Origin: Sitta carolinensis
Lineage: Eukaryota; Chordata; Aves; Passeriformes; Sittidae
Length of the DNA stretch: 64,000 nt
Direction of reading: 5' to 3'
Assembly: GCA_032173965.1 (NCBI GenBank)
Contig: CM063290.1
Coordinates: 2,480,001 to 2,544,000 of the forward strand
Shown here: positions 47,171-58,450 of the stretch, in pieces
Numbering within the stretch: the stretch's first letter is position 1
Layout of the letters: the number at the start of each line of letters is the position of its first letter
Position numbers and translations under genes: made by a program
Notes under the pieces: model-generated
Told to the model about the DNA's origin: nothing
Database searches by the model: none
Seen by the model: the letters and a program-made list of their open reading frames with translations, nothing else

Positions 47171-49240
47171 CAGTTTTTTGCTGAGGCTCGGAGGCACTGT
47201 GGGGTCCACGAGTTCAAGGAGTGGAAGTTGGATCTCTGGTGGTTGATTTCCTTGTCCCTTGCATCCCAATCAAATTCCAACTGCTCTGGAATAACCCCCA
47301 AAGCAGCAGAATGGGGCAGGTTTGGGGCAGGCACCATCAGTTCCCTCTTTAAAGAAGCACTTTTAGGTCAGGAGGAGTTCAAATGCTGTGCTTAGAGCAT
47401 GGGAGAGAGGCCCAAAGTTAATTTGTCACTTATTTGATTTATTCTGCCCCACTGAAATGAGCAGATTGAGTCCAGAGGAAGAGTGGAACAACACAGGGTT
47501 TAATCAAACCATCTCTCATTTCTGCTTGAGCTCACTTCTGATTCTCTTTTTTAATGCTGACTGCAGATTGTCTGCTAAAGTAATAAAGGGTTGTGTTGCT
47601 TAGAACAGAATTGTTCAAAAAAATTAAATCCTGTCTGGATCATTGTGCACATTATTATTATTTTGAATATTACACGAGTGTCTCTCTCTCTCGATGCAAA
47701 CAAATTAAATTGCTTTCATGTATAGAAAACATAATTATCCTCCACAAGGGATAGTGCAGTAAACACCAGGTTTCTACACTCCATAGGCATTGAAACTATT
47801 GATTAAAGATGCAGATAATCTATTTTCCATCATTTTGTCAGAATCACATTCCTTCCCAGGAATCTGGGGCTGCTGCATGTGCTCTGAGCTGGAGGCACAC
47901 CAAGGGATTCCATAGATTAAAATCACAGAAGACAACTGGGGGAAATATTGAAGTGAATTCTCTGAAATGAAGGCAATTCCCTCACAAAAGATCTCCAAAC
48001 TAAAGAAGGAATTTTCTAAAGTTAAAATATTTTGTTAATTTTTTTTTTAATAACATTTTTATTTTTAAAATAACTTCTCACGGAGTTAAAATATTTTGTT
48101 AAAATCGTATTGTTAAAATCTGAACAACTAGAGGGAAAACTATCTTTTCTTATATTTTAAAACACAGTGGTGTAGCTCAGGATTTATGAGCCAATGGCTC
48201 TTACCTCAGTATTTAGTAAATTAACTGAAAATAACTATGGAGTAATAATGAGCATGATATTCTAAGGATAGATTGCAGCATCCCAAAAGGAAAATTTTCT
48301 TTCCTCTGGGGTGTCAGCAAAATAACAGATAACTGAGAAGTGATACATCCTATAATATATTTGGGGTTTTATAAAGCTCAAGTGCCAATTAAGAAAACCT
48401 GGAGTAATCACAGGGCAGGACATAATGAACTTTCATGGCCTGGAAGATGCTTAAGAAAAAAAAAAAGAATGGAATAAATGGGATTAGCAAGTTGGAAATT
48501 GGGCTGAAGACTTAATTCTGGTTTAATGTCTGATGGGAGTTTATAGCTTGGGTGATGGATTGTTATTTTTGCACTCAGGATTCAGATAACTGGGCAGTGA
48601 AAGGTCCTTGCTATCAATCAAAAGCAACTCCTCATTTTGTTTTTTAGCAGCTTTACACAATTACCAATAACTGTCATTCCCAGAAAATCTAAATTGCTGT
48701 AGAAGAGGAAAGTTTTTATTACCTGATTGATGGAGAATATTTTCAAGTCTACAGTTTACAGTGCTCCAGAGTAAAAAATGCACCTTTATTTATTTGATTT
48801 TAGTATTAGGATGACAGCTGGTGTAATAACGAATTTACATTTGGCTACAAACCTGTAATTAAAAAATCACAGATTTTATGGGGGGAAAAAAAAATATTTA
48901 TGGCAGATCATGGAGTTGATGTTCTTGTCCAAACAGAAAATTCTCTGCTTTGTGCATTTTGTGGAGCTTGTAAAGTGACAGCATCAAGCATTTAATGAGC
49001 TCAGTGCTCCCAAATATGAGAGATTTTGGGAGCTTGGTCATATTGGAGCTCTTCAAACGATCTGGAAGGGCAGCAGGGAAATCTTTTCCTGGGTCTGAGC
49101 ACAAGGAGATGCTTCACATGCCAAGATCCGCTCCCTTGGCCTTTGGCAGGCTGGGAATCCGAGCGTGGGCACGGGGGCAGCGGGCAGGAGGAGTCTCCTG
49201 CCTTGGATGCACATCCCAAGGGCTGCAGTCTGCTCTCAGG
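47171..49240. other. Unique AT-rich stretch
   Basis: No gene or mobile element recognised. A (CT)n patch of about 12 bp lies near 47681-47692 and A/T-runs near 48034-48070. Confidence 0.5.
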
Positions 49241-49879
49241 CCTGAGGCTTTGGCTTCCTGAGGCTTTGGCTTCCTGAGGTTTTGGGTTCCTGAGGCTTTG
49301 GGTTCCTGAGGTTTTGGGTTCCTGAGGCTTTGGGTTCCTGAGGTTTTGGGTTCCTGAGGCTTTGGGTTCCTGAGGTTTTGGGTTCCTGAGGCTTTGGGTT
49401 CCTGAGATTTTGGTTTCCTGAGGTTTTGGGTTCCTGAGGCTTTGGGTTCCTGAGGTTTTGGTTTCCTGAGGCTTTGGGTTCCTGATGGTTTGAGGTTCCT
49501 GAGGCTTTGGGTTCCTGAGTTGGGTCCCGAATTTGGTTTCCTGAGGATTTGGTTTCCTGAGGCTTTGGTTCCTGAGGTTTTGGGTTCCTGAGGCTTTGGG
49601 TTCCTGAGGTTTTGGGTTCCTGAGGCTTTGGGTTCCTGAGGTTTTGGGTTCCTGAGGTTTTGGGTTCCTGAGTTGGTCCCGGTTTGGGTTCCTGAGGTTT
49701 TGGGTTCCTGAGGCTTTGGGTTCCTGAGGTTTTTGGTTGGTTCCTGAGGCTTTGGGTTCCTGAGTTGTAGGTTTTGGTTCCTGAGCTTGTTGGTTTCCTG
49801 AGGTTTGGGTTCTCCTGAGGTTTTGGGTTCCTGAGGCTCTGGCTTCCTGAGGTTTTGGCTTCCTGAGGTTTTGGGTTCT
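49241..49879. repeat. 16-bp minisatellite (~40 units) with alternating variants
   Basis: The unit is ttcctgaggctttggg alternating in places with ttcctgaggttttggg, giving a 32-bp higher-order period over about 49260-49450 and 49560-49670. Some units are shortened (ttcctgagttgggtcccg-like). The minus-strand unit contains no stop in any phase, and 16 is 1 mod 3, so all three frames read the same 16-residue peptide (SLRNPKPQEPKASGTQ-like). This explains minus-strand frames of 321 and 343 codons. I do not call a protein. Confidence 0.97.
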
Positions 49880-50260
49880 GATGTTCTTTCCCAAGGAAGT
49901 GTGATAAACATGATGGAATGTCTGACAGGAGGGATTTCTTCTTGATGTCCCTTTAGTTTGACCCATGTGATTAAAGAGGTTTGCCCTTCTTTCACCAATC
50001 CCATTGTGGAAAATTGTATATGAGGGAGAATTATCCCTAATAAATGGGTCATTTTCTGACCCTTCTGACAGGAGGGATTTCTTCTTGATGTTCCTTTAGT
50101 TTGACCAATGTGATTAAAGAGTTTTGCCCTTCTTTCACCAATCACATTGGTCTGTGGAAAATTGTATATGAGGGAGAATTATCCCTAATAAAAGGGTCAT
50201 TTTTAGCCTTCTGGACATGGAGTCCGTGTCATGTGCCTTCTGAAACAGAGACACTGGGCA
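49880..50260 (+). mobile_element. LTR-like segment with a ~143-bp tandem duplication
   Basis: 'tctgacaggagggatttctt' starts at 49921 and again at 50064. Both copies continue with 'tttagtttgacc', 'atgtgattaaagag', 'tttgcccttctttcaccaat', 'gtggaaaattgtatatgagg' and 'gagaattatccctaataaa'. Each copy thus has a TATA-like word (gtatatgag) followed by AATAAA, the arrangement at the promoter/polyadenylation core of avian retroviral LTRs. The second copy continues with 'catggagtccgtgtcatgtg' and 'ccttctgaaacagagacact'. The family cannot be named from sequence alone. Non-coding relic. Confidence 0.6.
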
Positions 50261-51608
50261 GCTGTCAGGTGGATAAAAATAGGCAAAAAACCCAAAAAGG
50301 AAAAGCGTTTTTGGTGAATATGAAGGAAGCAAGGTGTCTAAAGCAGAGCCTGAGTGAGAGGAATGGTTTTACTGACAGTGTAAGGTGCTGCTTCACTGGA
50401 GATTGTCAGAGCCCGGCAAACACCCCCGAGGCAGGAGCAACAGCAGAGCTGCCTCCAGCCACAGCAGTGGCTGGGAATTTAAGCTCAATTATGTAAACTG
50501 GGGAGACAGCTCAGGATGGGGAGCGGCTGGGAGGTCGGCTTTGAGGGTTATCAGAAGAGGCAGGTGTGTTCTGTGGTACCTGTCGGAATTTCTGCTGCCA
50601 GGGCACTCCAGGTTTAAAAATTCCAGCTCCTTAATGAGCTGCTCCAACTCCTGTTCAAGGCTCAGAATCTCCTAAACCCCTCCTTTGGTTATAGACCTGC
50701 ACTGGCGCCACCCAGCTCCTCCAGGCTCGTCTGGGGCTTGTAAAGGGCTGGTTTAGGCTGGACCTCGGTGACTTTGCAAAGCTGCAAGTGCTGGTTCTGT
50801 CATTAGTATGGAAAGGGTCCTTTCCCTGTGCTAAACTGCACAAATTATTGATTTTTGTCGCAGCTTTGAAGGCGCTTCTCGGGCTCGTGGAGCTTTTCAA
50901 GCTCGGCGTTGCACAGGCTGAGCTGCTGTTTGATATTGTGTGCAGTGGTGTTTGTCTCTGCCAGGGTTGAACGGGGGGTGAAGATGTTCTATCAGTGCCT
51001 CTCAGGATGCTTCTGTTTAATGATGCAAGCTCCTTTTTATTTGATTAGGGACTCAGCGCTATCAAAACAGCCATGCAGCTTTTATTACAGGTGTGCAGAG
51101 GCTGTTCTGTTCTGTTCCTCGGGTGGATGAGTATTTTACACAAATCTCTCTGAACACCTTTACTCCTCATTATTTTGTGAGGAGGCCACCCAGAGAGCTG
51201 TCCCAGTGGAACAAAGCCAAGGTGTTTACACCTACCTGGGGAGGGTGGGTTGATGTCACAACAATAATTAAATATGCTGATGTGATCTTAGGATCATTTT
51301 CAGGGGTGGAAACTGAGGCTTCTGCTCCTGATGAGATCCTGCTGATGAATAATCAGCTCCATATCTCAGCGAGGTAAACACAATCTGGGGCTGAATGGAT
51401 ACCAGGGGAAATCCTTCATGTATTTTCATGAGTCTTTGTGCTCGGGTGTTATTCTTAGATCCTTTTCCAGCAGGGTTCTTTCCCTTGCAGCCCACTCCTT
51501 TCCAGCAGCCCCTTCCTGAGCACAGCTCTGGGCTCTCCATGGGCTGGGAAGGGCCCTGAGAGAGGGGCTGGGCATGCAGCATCCTCAGGGGTGGGCACTG
51601 GGCACAGT
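50261..51608. other. Unique non-coding stretch
   Basis: Frames of 70-131 codons overlap on both strands with no domain signature. No mobile element anchored. Confidence 0.45.
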
Positions 51609-51680
51609 CTTGGAATGATCTGAGTTGGGAGAGACCTCTGGAGATCACCCAGTCAACCTCACAGACAAGGCAGGGTCACC
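51609..51680 (-). mobile_element. CR1 LINE 3' tip, antisense (left part, split by an LTR)
   Basis: 'cttggaatgatctgagttgg gagagacctctggagatcac ccagtcaacc' followed by 'caaggcagggtcacc' is the reverse complement of the CR1 terminus. The CR1 sequence is interrupted at 51680 and resumes near 52110 with 'agcaggtgacacagaaatga'. Confidence 0.9.
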
Positions 51681-52105
51681 TGTGATGCCTCAGGATTTTG
51701 GCTTTGATATTCCCCTCTATTTGTACCCCTGCAGTTCCTCAGTGTGTGACTCCAAACTCCACATTCAGTGTCAGCTGCTGCTTTCCCATTCTGGGCAGAC
51801 ACAACAATTCCTCTGCAGCCTGGGCAGCAAGGACACCTCCCTGCCTCAGGGCCAGAGACGGGAACAAAAGTGAGAGGGGGAAAACTTGGGGTGAATGACT
51901 TCATTACATGGAGCTGGAATTGGAGAATTAACCCCAGCATGCAAATGGAGCAAACTTATCAAAGTGTGAAAGCCCAGGGTCCATGGTGGGTGCAGCCCCG
52001 GGGGGCTTTGTCTGCCCTGAGTGCACCTGAGGGTCTCCAATAAATAAAACTGCTTTGGATTCCCTTAACTCTGCCTGGCCTCTGCTTTTTAGGCAGCCCA
52101 GGGGA
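51681..52105 (+). mobile_element. Solo ERV LTR (~425 bp) inserted in an antisense CR1
   Basis: Begins TGTGATGCCTCAGG and ends near 'ttaggcagcccagggg'. It carries AATAAA at 52039-52044 in the plus orientation, followed by 'ctgctttggattcccttaac', 'tctgcctggcctctg' and 'aggcagcc', shared with the fragment at 14781-14868. Flanks 'gggtcacc' (51673-51680) and 'gggacacc' (52102-52109) match at 7 of 8 positions, consistent with a decayed target duplication, but the exact 3' boundary is uncertain. No internal retroviral genes are present, as expected of a solo LTR left by recombination. Confidence 0.75.
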
Positions 52106-52109
52106 CACC

Positions 52110-52535
52110 AGGAGCAGGTGACACAGAAATGAGTCCAGGTGAGCTTGGAGTGTCTCCAGAGAGGGAGACTCCAGGCTGTTCCTGTGCCCTGCCCCATCCC
52201 ATGGAAGGCTCTTCCTCCCCATGAGGTGGAACTTGTTGGGGTTTCATTTATGGTGTCCTGTTGCTGGACACCACTGAAAGGAGCCTGGCTCCATGCTCTT
52301 GACATTCCTTAGAGGTATTTACAGGGATTGGTGGGATCCCCTCTCAGCCTTCCCTTCTCCAGACTGCTACTGCAGTCCCTCCTCCTCAGAGATGCTCCAG
52401 ACCCCAAATCCTCTCCGTGGCCTCCACTGGACCCTCTGCAGCAGCTCCTTGTCTTCCCTGAACTCTGGAGCCTGGAATTAAATGCGATATTCCAGCTGTG
52501 CCTCAGCAGGGCAGAGCAAAGAGGGAGCAGAGCCA
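52110..52535 (-). mobile_element. CR1 LINE, antisense (right part)
   Basis: Continues the CR1 from 51680 in the reverse complement: 'agcaggtgacacagaaatga gtccagg', 'gtgtctccagagagggagac', 'aggtggaacttgttggggtt', 'ctggacaccactgaaaggag', 'gggatcccctctcagccttc', 'ccactggaccctctgcagca', 'gctccttgtcttccctgaac' and 'attccagctgtgcctcagca gggcagagcaaagaggg'. This covers the 3' UTR and the end of the reverse-transcriptase region in decayed form. The open frames have lost coding continuity, so this is a dead copy. Confidence 0.93.
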
Positions 52536-52880
52536 GAAACAGGAAGGGGAAGGAGCAGAATCTGATGCAAAGTGAGAAATAACCCCAAAATTTCACAGTA
52601 GGGAGAGATCCAGCAAACAATTATCCCAGCAGGGATCATGGGGAAGGATCTCTGCCCAGGCTGGCAAGGAACTGAGGCCAAAATAACGATTACAGTGGTA
52701 TTTTTAAAATTAGGAAAGCACCATTTTAGAACTGGGCACTCAGCTGCCACTCTCTGTGGAAAAGATGAATATTTGCAGTGAAGCAGGTACAGGTTAAGCA
52801 CCAAATCATCCCAATTTTCAGGCCTGTTTCTGGAGGGGTGATGGATGCTTGCTGACACAGCTTTCCATGGGATCTTTTCC
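52536..52880. other. Unique stretch beyond the CR1
   Basis: Nothing recognised. The minus frame at 52478-52903 (141 codons) begins in unique DNA and runs into the CR1, so it is not a gene. Confidence 0.5.
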
Positions 52881-53090
52881 ATATTAATTACTGCACTAAA
52901 CATTCGATAAGTAAAGCAATTTATCTCTTTATCTCACCCCCTGATGTGGGCCTGAATTCCATCCCTGATGTGTAATCAATGCAGTTCTGTCATCGTAGCA
53001 TAATGCAATTATGTGTGAATAGGTATTTTCAGGACATAATAAAATCAGCTGGACTGGCAGAAACCACTTATAAAGATCAGCTAATTAGGG
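52881..53090. promoter_or_regulatory. Candidate conserved non-coding element (unproven)
   Basis: Low-repeat AT-rich segment with 'atattaattactgcac', 'gtgtaatcaatgcag', 'gcataatgcaattatgtg' and 'gatcagctaattaggg' motifs. The pattern is typical of homeodomain-bound enhancers but not diagnostic. Confidence 0.2.
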
Positions 53091-54600
53091 AAACTTTATA
53101 AAACTTTATTTTTCCTCTCTAGTTTTCTTGTCCTACCTTGTTTTGGCCAAGTAAAGCCCTCCCTTCAGTACCTTAAAGGAGATTTGTTGGCTCTGATTCT
53201 GAAGTCACTACTAACAAAGGGTGCAAAGGAGGCCATGAAATGAGAAAAAAGCCAGACCTGAGAATCTTCTTAGCAATGTCTGCCCCTCACTGTGATTATA
53301 GCCTGGGATTAAGTTCCAGTGATGTCCCAGTTAAAGTGTCACAAAGAATTCCTTGGTGTTTGAGAATCTTCTAAAAAGAATTGTTCATTTAAGCCATGAG
53401 GTTTTGGAAATTCTAGCGCAGGGATTACTAGGTGGAGTTACACCAGCTTTGCAAAAATGCTGGAAAGTAGGGCAGTGTTTTAGTCACAAAATGTTGGAAA
53501 ACTGCCCAAAAAATTATGTTACTTAAAGTTTCTGTTTCATCCTATACCTGATAGCCCTAAGGTGTTTGGGATTATTTTTTAGGGCATATATTAACACAAA
53601 TTATTTTGCTCTCTTTTGGCTCAAATTAATCTAATTTTTCACTGTGGAAGGACTATGGAATAATAAAAAAATAGACAAATTCAAATTTTGAGTTTTCAGT
53701 GATGTGAGCTTCCTCTTGGATTCTGGAGTGAGATTCAAACCAAGATGTTCTGCTCCAAATCAGCTCAGGTTTTTCTAGGTGAAGAGGATGTTTTCTTTTT
53801 TAATTACATGTTTAGCCATAAAAACTTTGCCTGTTGACTTACTGTGGCAATTTTTGCAGCTCATAATGCCAAGGCTGGAGAAATCTCTGCTGTGCTTTTT
53901 ATCTGGTTGTTATCACGGTGTTTAGGATGTAAGTAATGAAAATGTTAATGTTTACTTTTAGTTATCTGCTTGCAGTAATATTAGAATTTGGCCACATTGC
54001 TCTGCTGCTGTTGGATAACTTTGCCTAGAATTGAAAAAAAAAATTGCTTTTATGGGTGTTGTAGGATTATTTCTTGAATTATGTATTAATAACTTTACCT
54101 GAAGGTGAGGTTCCACCACTTAAATTGCAAAAGGACAATAGTGGCAGCAAGGATTAGAATTCAGAAGGTGTCAAGTGGTTCCTGGTGGATAATTAGTGGT
54201 GTCGAGGGGCAGACAGTAAAAAGCAACTCTATTTTTTTGCCACATTCAAATTCACCGTGGTCAGGGTGGGATTTTTTGGGTAGAGGCCAAATTTTTTTCA
54301 GGAATAAACCTGATCTGCTGGGCCCAGCCTCGACAGGGAAGGAGCCACCCAACAATTCTTCCTTTTGGCTTTGAGATTTCATTTTTTGGGGCAAAAAACC
54401 CAGAATGAAACAGCAACAAAACACAAACGAGGGCTTCTGGAAAATGTAGAATAAGCAGAACCTTCAGCAATTCCTGCAGCTCAGCTTTGCCCTCTCTGGA
54501 AACTTCTGGAACCAGGACAGGGAAGGGTTTGTGTGCTGGCTGCTCACTGCCAGCCTGGCAGCAGCTGGACTGAGTGTGTCCTGAGCTGGGGGTGCCACGG
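53091..54600. other. Unique AT-rich stretch
   Basis: No gene or mobile element recognised before the 23-bp minisatellite. Overlapping frames at 54100-54630 on both strands are unsupported. Confidence 0.5.
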
Positions 54601-55288
54601 GCTGAGGAGCTCCTGGGGAGGGAGAGGAGCATTCCTGGAGAGGGAGCTGAAGGATTCCTGGGGATGGAGCTGAAGGATTCCTGGGGAGGGAGCTGAAGAA
54701 CTCCTGGAGAGGGAGCTGAAGGATTCCTGGGGATGGAGCTGAAGGATTCCTGGGGAGGGAGCTGAAGAACTCCTGGAGATGGAGCTGAAGGATTCCTGGG
54801 GATGGAGCTGAAGGATTCCTGGGGAGGGAGCTGAAGAACTCCTGGAGATGGAGCTGAAGGATTCCTGGGGATGGAGCTGAAGGATTCCTGGGGATGGAGC
54901 TGAAGGATTCCTGGGGATGGAGCTGAAGAACTCCTGGGGATGGAGCTGAAGAACTCCTGGAAAAGAAGCTGAAGGATTCCTGGGGATGGAACTGAAGAAC
55001 TCCTGGAGCTGGAGCTGAACTCCTGAGGGAGGAGCTGAAGGATTCCTGGGGAGGGAGCTGAAGAACTCCAGGGATGGAGCTGAAGGATTCCTGGGGATGG
55101 AGCTGAAGGATTCCTGGGGATGGAGCTGAAGAACTCCAGGGGATGGAGCTGAAGGAATCCTGGGGAGGGAACTGAAGGATTCCTGGGGATGGAGCTGAAG
55201 AACTCCAGGGGATGGAGCTGAAGGATTCCTGGGGATGGAGCTGAAGGATTCCTGGGGATGAGCTGAAGGATTCCTGGAGAGGGAGCTG
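54601..55288. repeat. 23-bp minisatellite (~30 units) with 69-bp higher-order period
   Basis: The unit reads 'ctgaaggattcctgggg' then 'atggag'. Three unit types follow in order: 'aaggattcc…gatggag', 'aaggattcc…gagggag' and 'aagaactcctggaga(t/g)ggag'. The 'aagaactcc' type starts at 54696, 54765 and 54834, an exact 69-bp spacing, so the first third of the array is a trimeric higher-order repeat. The rest is less regular. The plus strand is G-rich. No coding sense. Confidence 0.97.
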
Positions 55289-55398
55289 TGTTGAACAGAG
55301 CAGCTCTGCAGACCCCAGAGGGAGTGGTGTGCAGTGAGCTCTCTTATTTATCCCTTTTTTGACTTAAATCCATGAGTCTGGCTTGACTTACCCCTTGA
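55289..55398. other. Short spacer between two repeats
   Basis: About 110 bp of single-copy sequence with nothing recognised. Confidence 0.5.
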
Positions 55399-55575
55399 TT
55401 TTTTAATAATTTATTTTACTTTATTTTATTTTATTATTTTATTTTATTTTATTATTTTATTTTATTATTTTGTTTTATTTTAATTTGTTGTTTTATTTTA
55501 TTTTACTCTCAATTTTTAATATTTTATTTTATTTTAAAATTTTAAAAAATATTTTATTTTATTTATTGTATTTTC
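55399..55575. repeat. (TTTTA)n-rich tract
   Basis: About 175 bp of ttttatttta and ttttatta words with a few G or C interruptions. Confidence 0.93.
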
Positions 55576-58059
55576 AGTTCGTAATGCAATCGAACTTTTA
55601 GCAGCAAATGGAGTCTCCACCGGGGTATAAATAGGGTTTTCTTGGGAAGTGTTGCTCCAGCAGGGAGCACTGAGAGGGAAGGGAGGACAGAGAACCCTCC
55701 TGCTTGAGCTGGCAGGAGAATTGGCTGGAAAAGGGAAAACAATTAACCCCAACAAATGAGGACCCATCCAGTTGTTGAGGTCCTGAATTTGGCAATCTGC
55801 TGCTTCCAGCAGCTGCTCCTGGAGGTTTTTGTGCCCATAAAGAGTCAAAAATCTGGAACTCTGGAGTATTTAACTCTTCACCTCCCAGGGTGGCAGCGAT
55901 CCCTGCTGATGGGAGAGGTTTGGTGGTGCTGAGATCCCCCTGAGCACTGAGGAATCTCCTCCTTCATTAAATCCCTGCCCAAAATTAACCCTTAAACTCA
56001 GATTAAAAAACCACAGGAAAATCTGTGGCTGCTCTCAGCTCTGGGATGATGCAATCCCGAGTTTTAATTCATTAAACACTTCTGTGGAAAGGGGAGAGAG
56101 TTGTCTGTAATGAGCTAAAATTGCTGACACGGTGCTCGTAAGAGGTTCTTTCCCAGAGGTTTTTATTGCAGTTATGTAAGAAATCATCGACTTAGGAAGT
56201 TCAAAGAAACTTCCAAAATAGGTCTTTTTTTGGGTTACATTTCCGAGCAATGTAGCAGGAGAGCATGGAGATATTGCTCAGAATAATTAGAGCTGTGAAA
56301 CCTTAGGAAAACATGCCTAGGGAAAAGGCAAAGTGCTTTATTTACAGAAAGTTTGGAGAATATTTTTAAAAGGGAGGAATGTTTAAAATCCAAGATACAG
56401 TGGCCACTGACCAGGAATCCTGGAAGTTTGGTCTGGGGATCTTTCCCAAGCTGCACAAATTTCCCTCCACGATTCAGAGCTGTAAAACCAGGATGGCCAC
56501 GAGAGGATGCACAGGATCTTGAGGAACCCAAACCCAGATAATCCCATCAAAATCGGGGCTTTGAACAGTGGAATAATTGCAATTCTTCCCCCCAAAACCA
56601 TTCCTGAGGTGGATAAAAATAACAAACCATCAGTTCTGCAAAGGGAGGGTGAGGTTTGGGAGGCTTGGAGGATCTTGCCCAGGGGATGGGGTGTGGGGTG
56701 TCCTGGAGCAGAATTCCAAAATTTTCATCCCTCCTAACAAAGGGGATCTGGAGTGATGCCTCCTTGAAAAACCAACCCCAAAATCCCTGCAGCACGTGTT
56801 CTTCTAGCTGCCTGTTTTTCATAAGAGGTATTTTAGGAATCCTGAAACTATTAAAATCTACTTCAGGTACTTGTGCTAAATATGTTTAACGAGATCTGCT
56901 TGTTAAAATTCGTTTATGACAGAGATGGGGAGGAAGAAAGGAAAAGGTTCTGGTAATTCTGTGACACTGTTAAAAAAAAAAAAAGAGCTTTTTTCGTAGA
57001 GGTTTTCTTAATTGCTGAGAAAAATGTTGTCAATATTAGTGTTTTACAAAAGGTTTGGCAGAATGCACGAGAATTATTGAGGAGTGAAGTAGATTTTTCT
57101 GTGTATAAATTGAGATGGTTTAGGTAGAAGCACTGGTGAGTGTCAAATCTTTTAGTGGCTCACAGATACTGACATAGGAACTTGCTGAAGCCAGAATATT
57201 TTGGTTTTTATGTAATATTCTTACACTGAAGGGTGGCTGTGAACTGAACAACCCCAGACTGTGGAGATGCTCGTGGGGCTGGATCCCAGGTGAGGAGAGC
57301 TGGGTGGAGAAATTGCTGTGTGAACTCTGCCAGCATCCACCACCCCGAAACCTCTCCCTGTAATAGAGGTCAGGACACCCTGACAAAATGGCTTGGTCAT
57401 AATTTTTCTTGCCCACTTTCCAGTCTTGACAGGAAAGAGAATTAGATGGCTGCATCTGAGGGGTTATAAAATAGAGATGTCCCTGTGTGAGGGCCACCTC
57501 ATGTGGCCTTTGTGCAGGTGTGCAGTGACAGTATTAATGTGAATTATAGTCCAGCCCAGTAGCTAAATTTCATTTAAATACCGTCCATTTATGCTAAAAA
57601 CCCATGAATTCCACTAGGAATGTGTGCAGAGATGGGGAGAGCAGTTATCCCTGAGCTTTGGGTTCTGAGAGTGAGGTGTGGTGACAGCAAATGTCACTGA
57701 GGGCTCTGCTGCCCAGAAGGAATTTCTGGATCATCCTCCAGGTGGATTTGGGCTCCTGGGCTCCTGTTTTGCACCCTGAGGACGGGAACTGAGGTGAGGT
57801 CTGAAGCAGCACAGTGAAACTTCAGCATCACGCCCAAGAATGACCCTGGAAAAATGAAAACAATGCCACAGCACTGAGCATTGGGGTTTTTCCACTTCAC
57901 CTGCACGGGCTGTGTGGATGGAAGGAGTGATTCCAGCAAGCCCAGCTCTGCTAGCTCGGGCTCAGCTCTGCAGCTCTCTCCTGGCTCTGGAAGCAGGGAG
58001 CTCTCCTAGCAATGAATGTTCTGCTGCCCTGGCTCGCACCTCGCGTGGCCTCCGTGCCT
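55576..58059. other. Unique non-coding stretch
   Basis: 56383-56820 has low stop density on the minus strand (frames of 80-98 codons in three phases) but no protein family. 57500-57620 is AT-rich with homeodomain-like words. An A-run lies near 56971-56983. No gene supported. Confidence 0.5.
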
Positions 58060-58450
58060 CCATGGGGTGAGCAGATGTAATTAACTCACTCTGGCCTTGC
58101 CTAATGAGGCAGAAGCAGGAGGGGATTCAAGCTCTGCCTTGCCTCTGGAATCTTAACAGGATTAAAGCACCATTAAAAAAATCCAGGGAGTTCCGTGAGC
58201 AGCGCGGCTGCCGAGGCCAGGATTGCTCTGGATTTGTGTCTGGTGCTTGATTGACTATTTAACTGATTTATGGGGAGATTATCTTACCTCTTCATATACC
58301 TATAATCCCTGCCTGCTGCATATTTTGGCAGTTCCGTGCTGCTTGCTGCAGAAATTCCCCAGTAGGATCAATAGTTATTAGGACAGAATTGTTCAAAATC
58401 TGCTTTCTCTTTTGCCTCACCCCCTGGCTGTAGAAAATTGAATCATTTTA
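58060..58450. promoter_or_regulatory. Candidate conserved non-coding element (unproven)
   Basis: Single-copy sequence without simple repeats, containing 'gcagatgtaattaactcact', 'ttgattgactatttaactga', 'ggagattatcttacc' and a CpG-containing patch (gtgagcagcgcggctgccga). The mixed composition and lack of decay make it the most exon- or enhancer-like unassigned stretch at this end, but it has no long open frame. Confidence 0.22.

Noticed and set aside
49114..50145. 343-codon minus-strand open frame (and the 321-codon frame at 49001-49966) with a proline/glutamine-rich repeat
   Set aside because: Produced by a 16-bp minisatellite unit that has no stop in any antisense phase. The flanks are LTR-like and unique non-coding DNA, and the repeat peptide appears equally in more than one frame.
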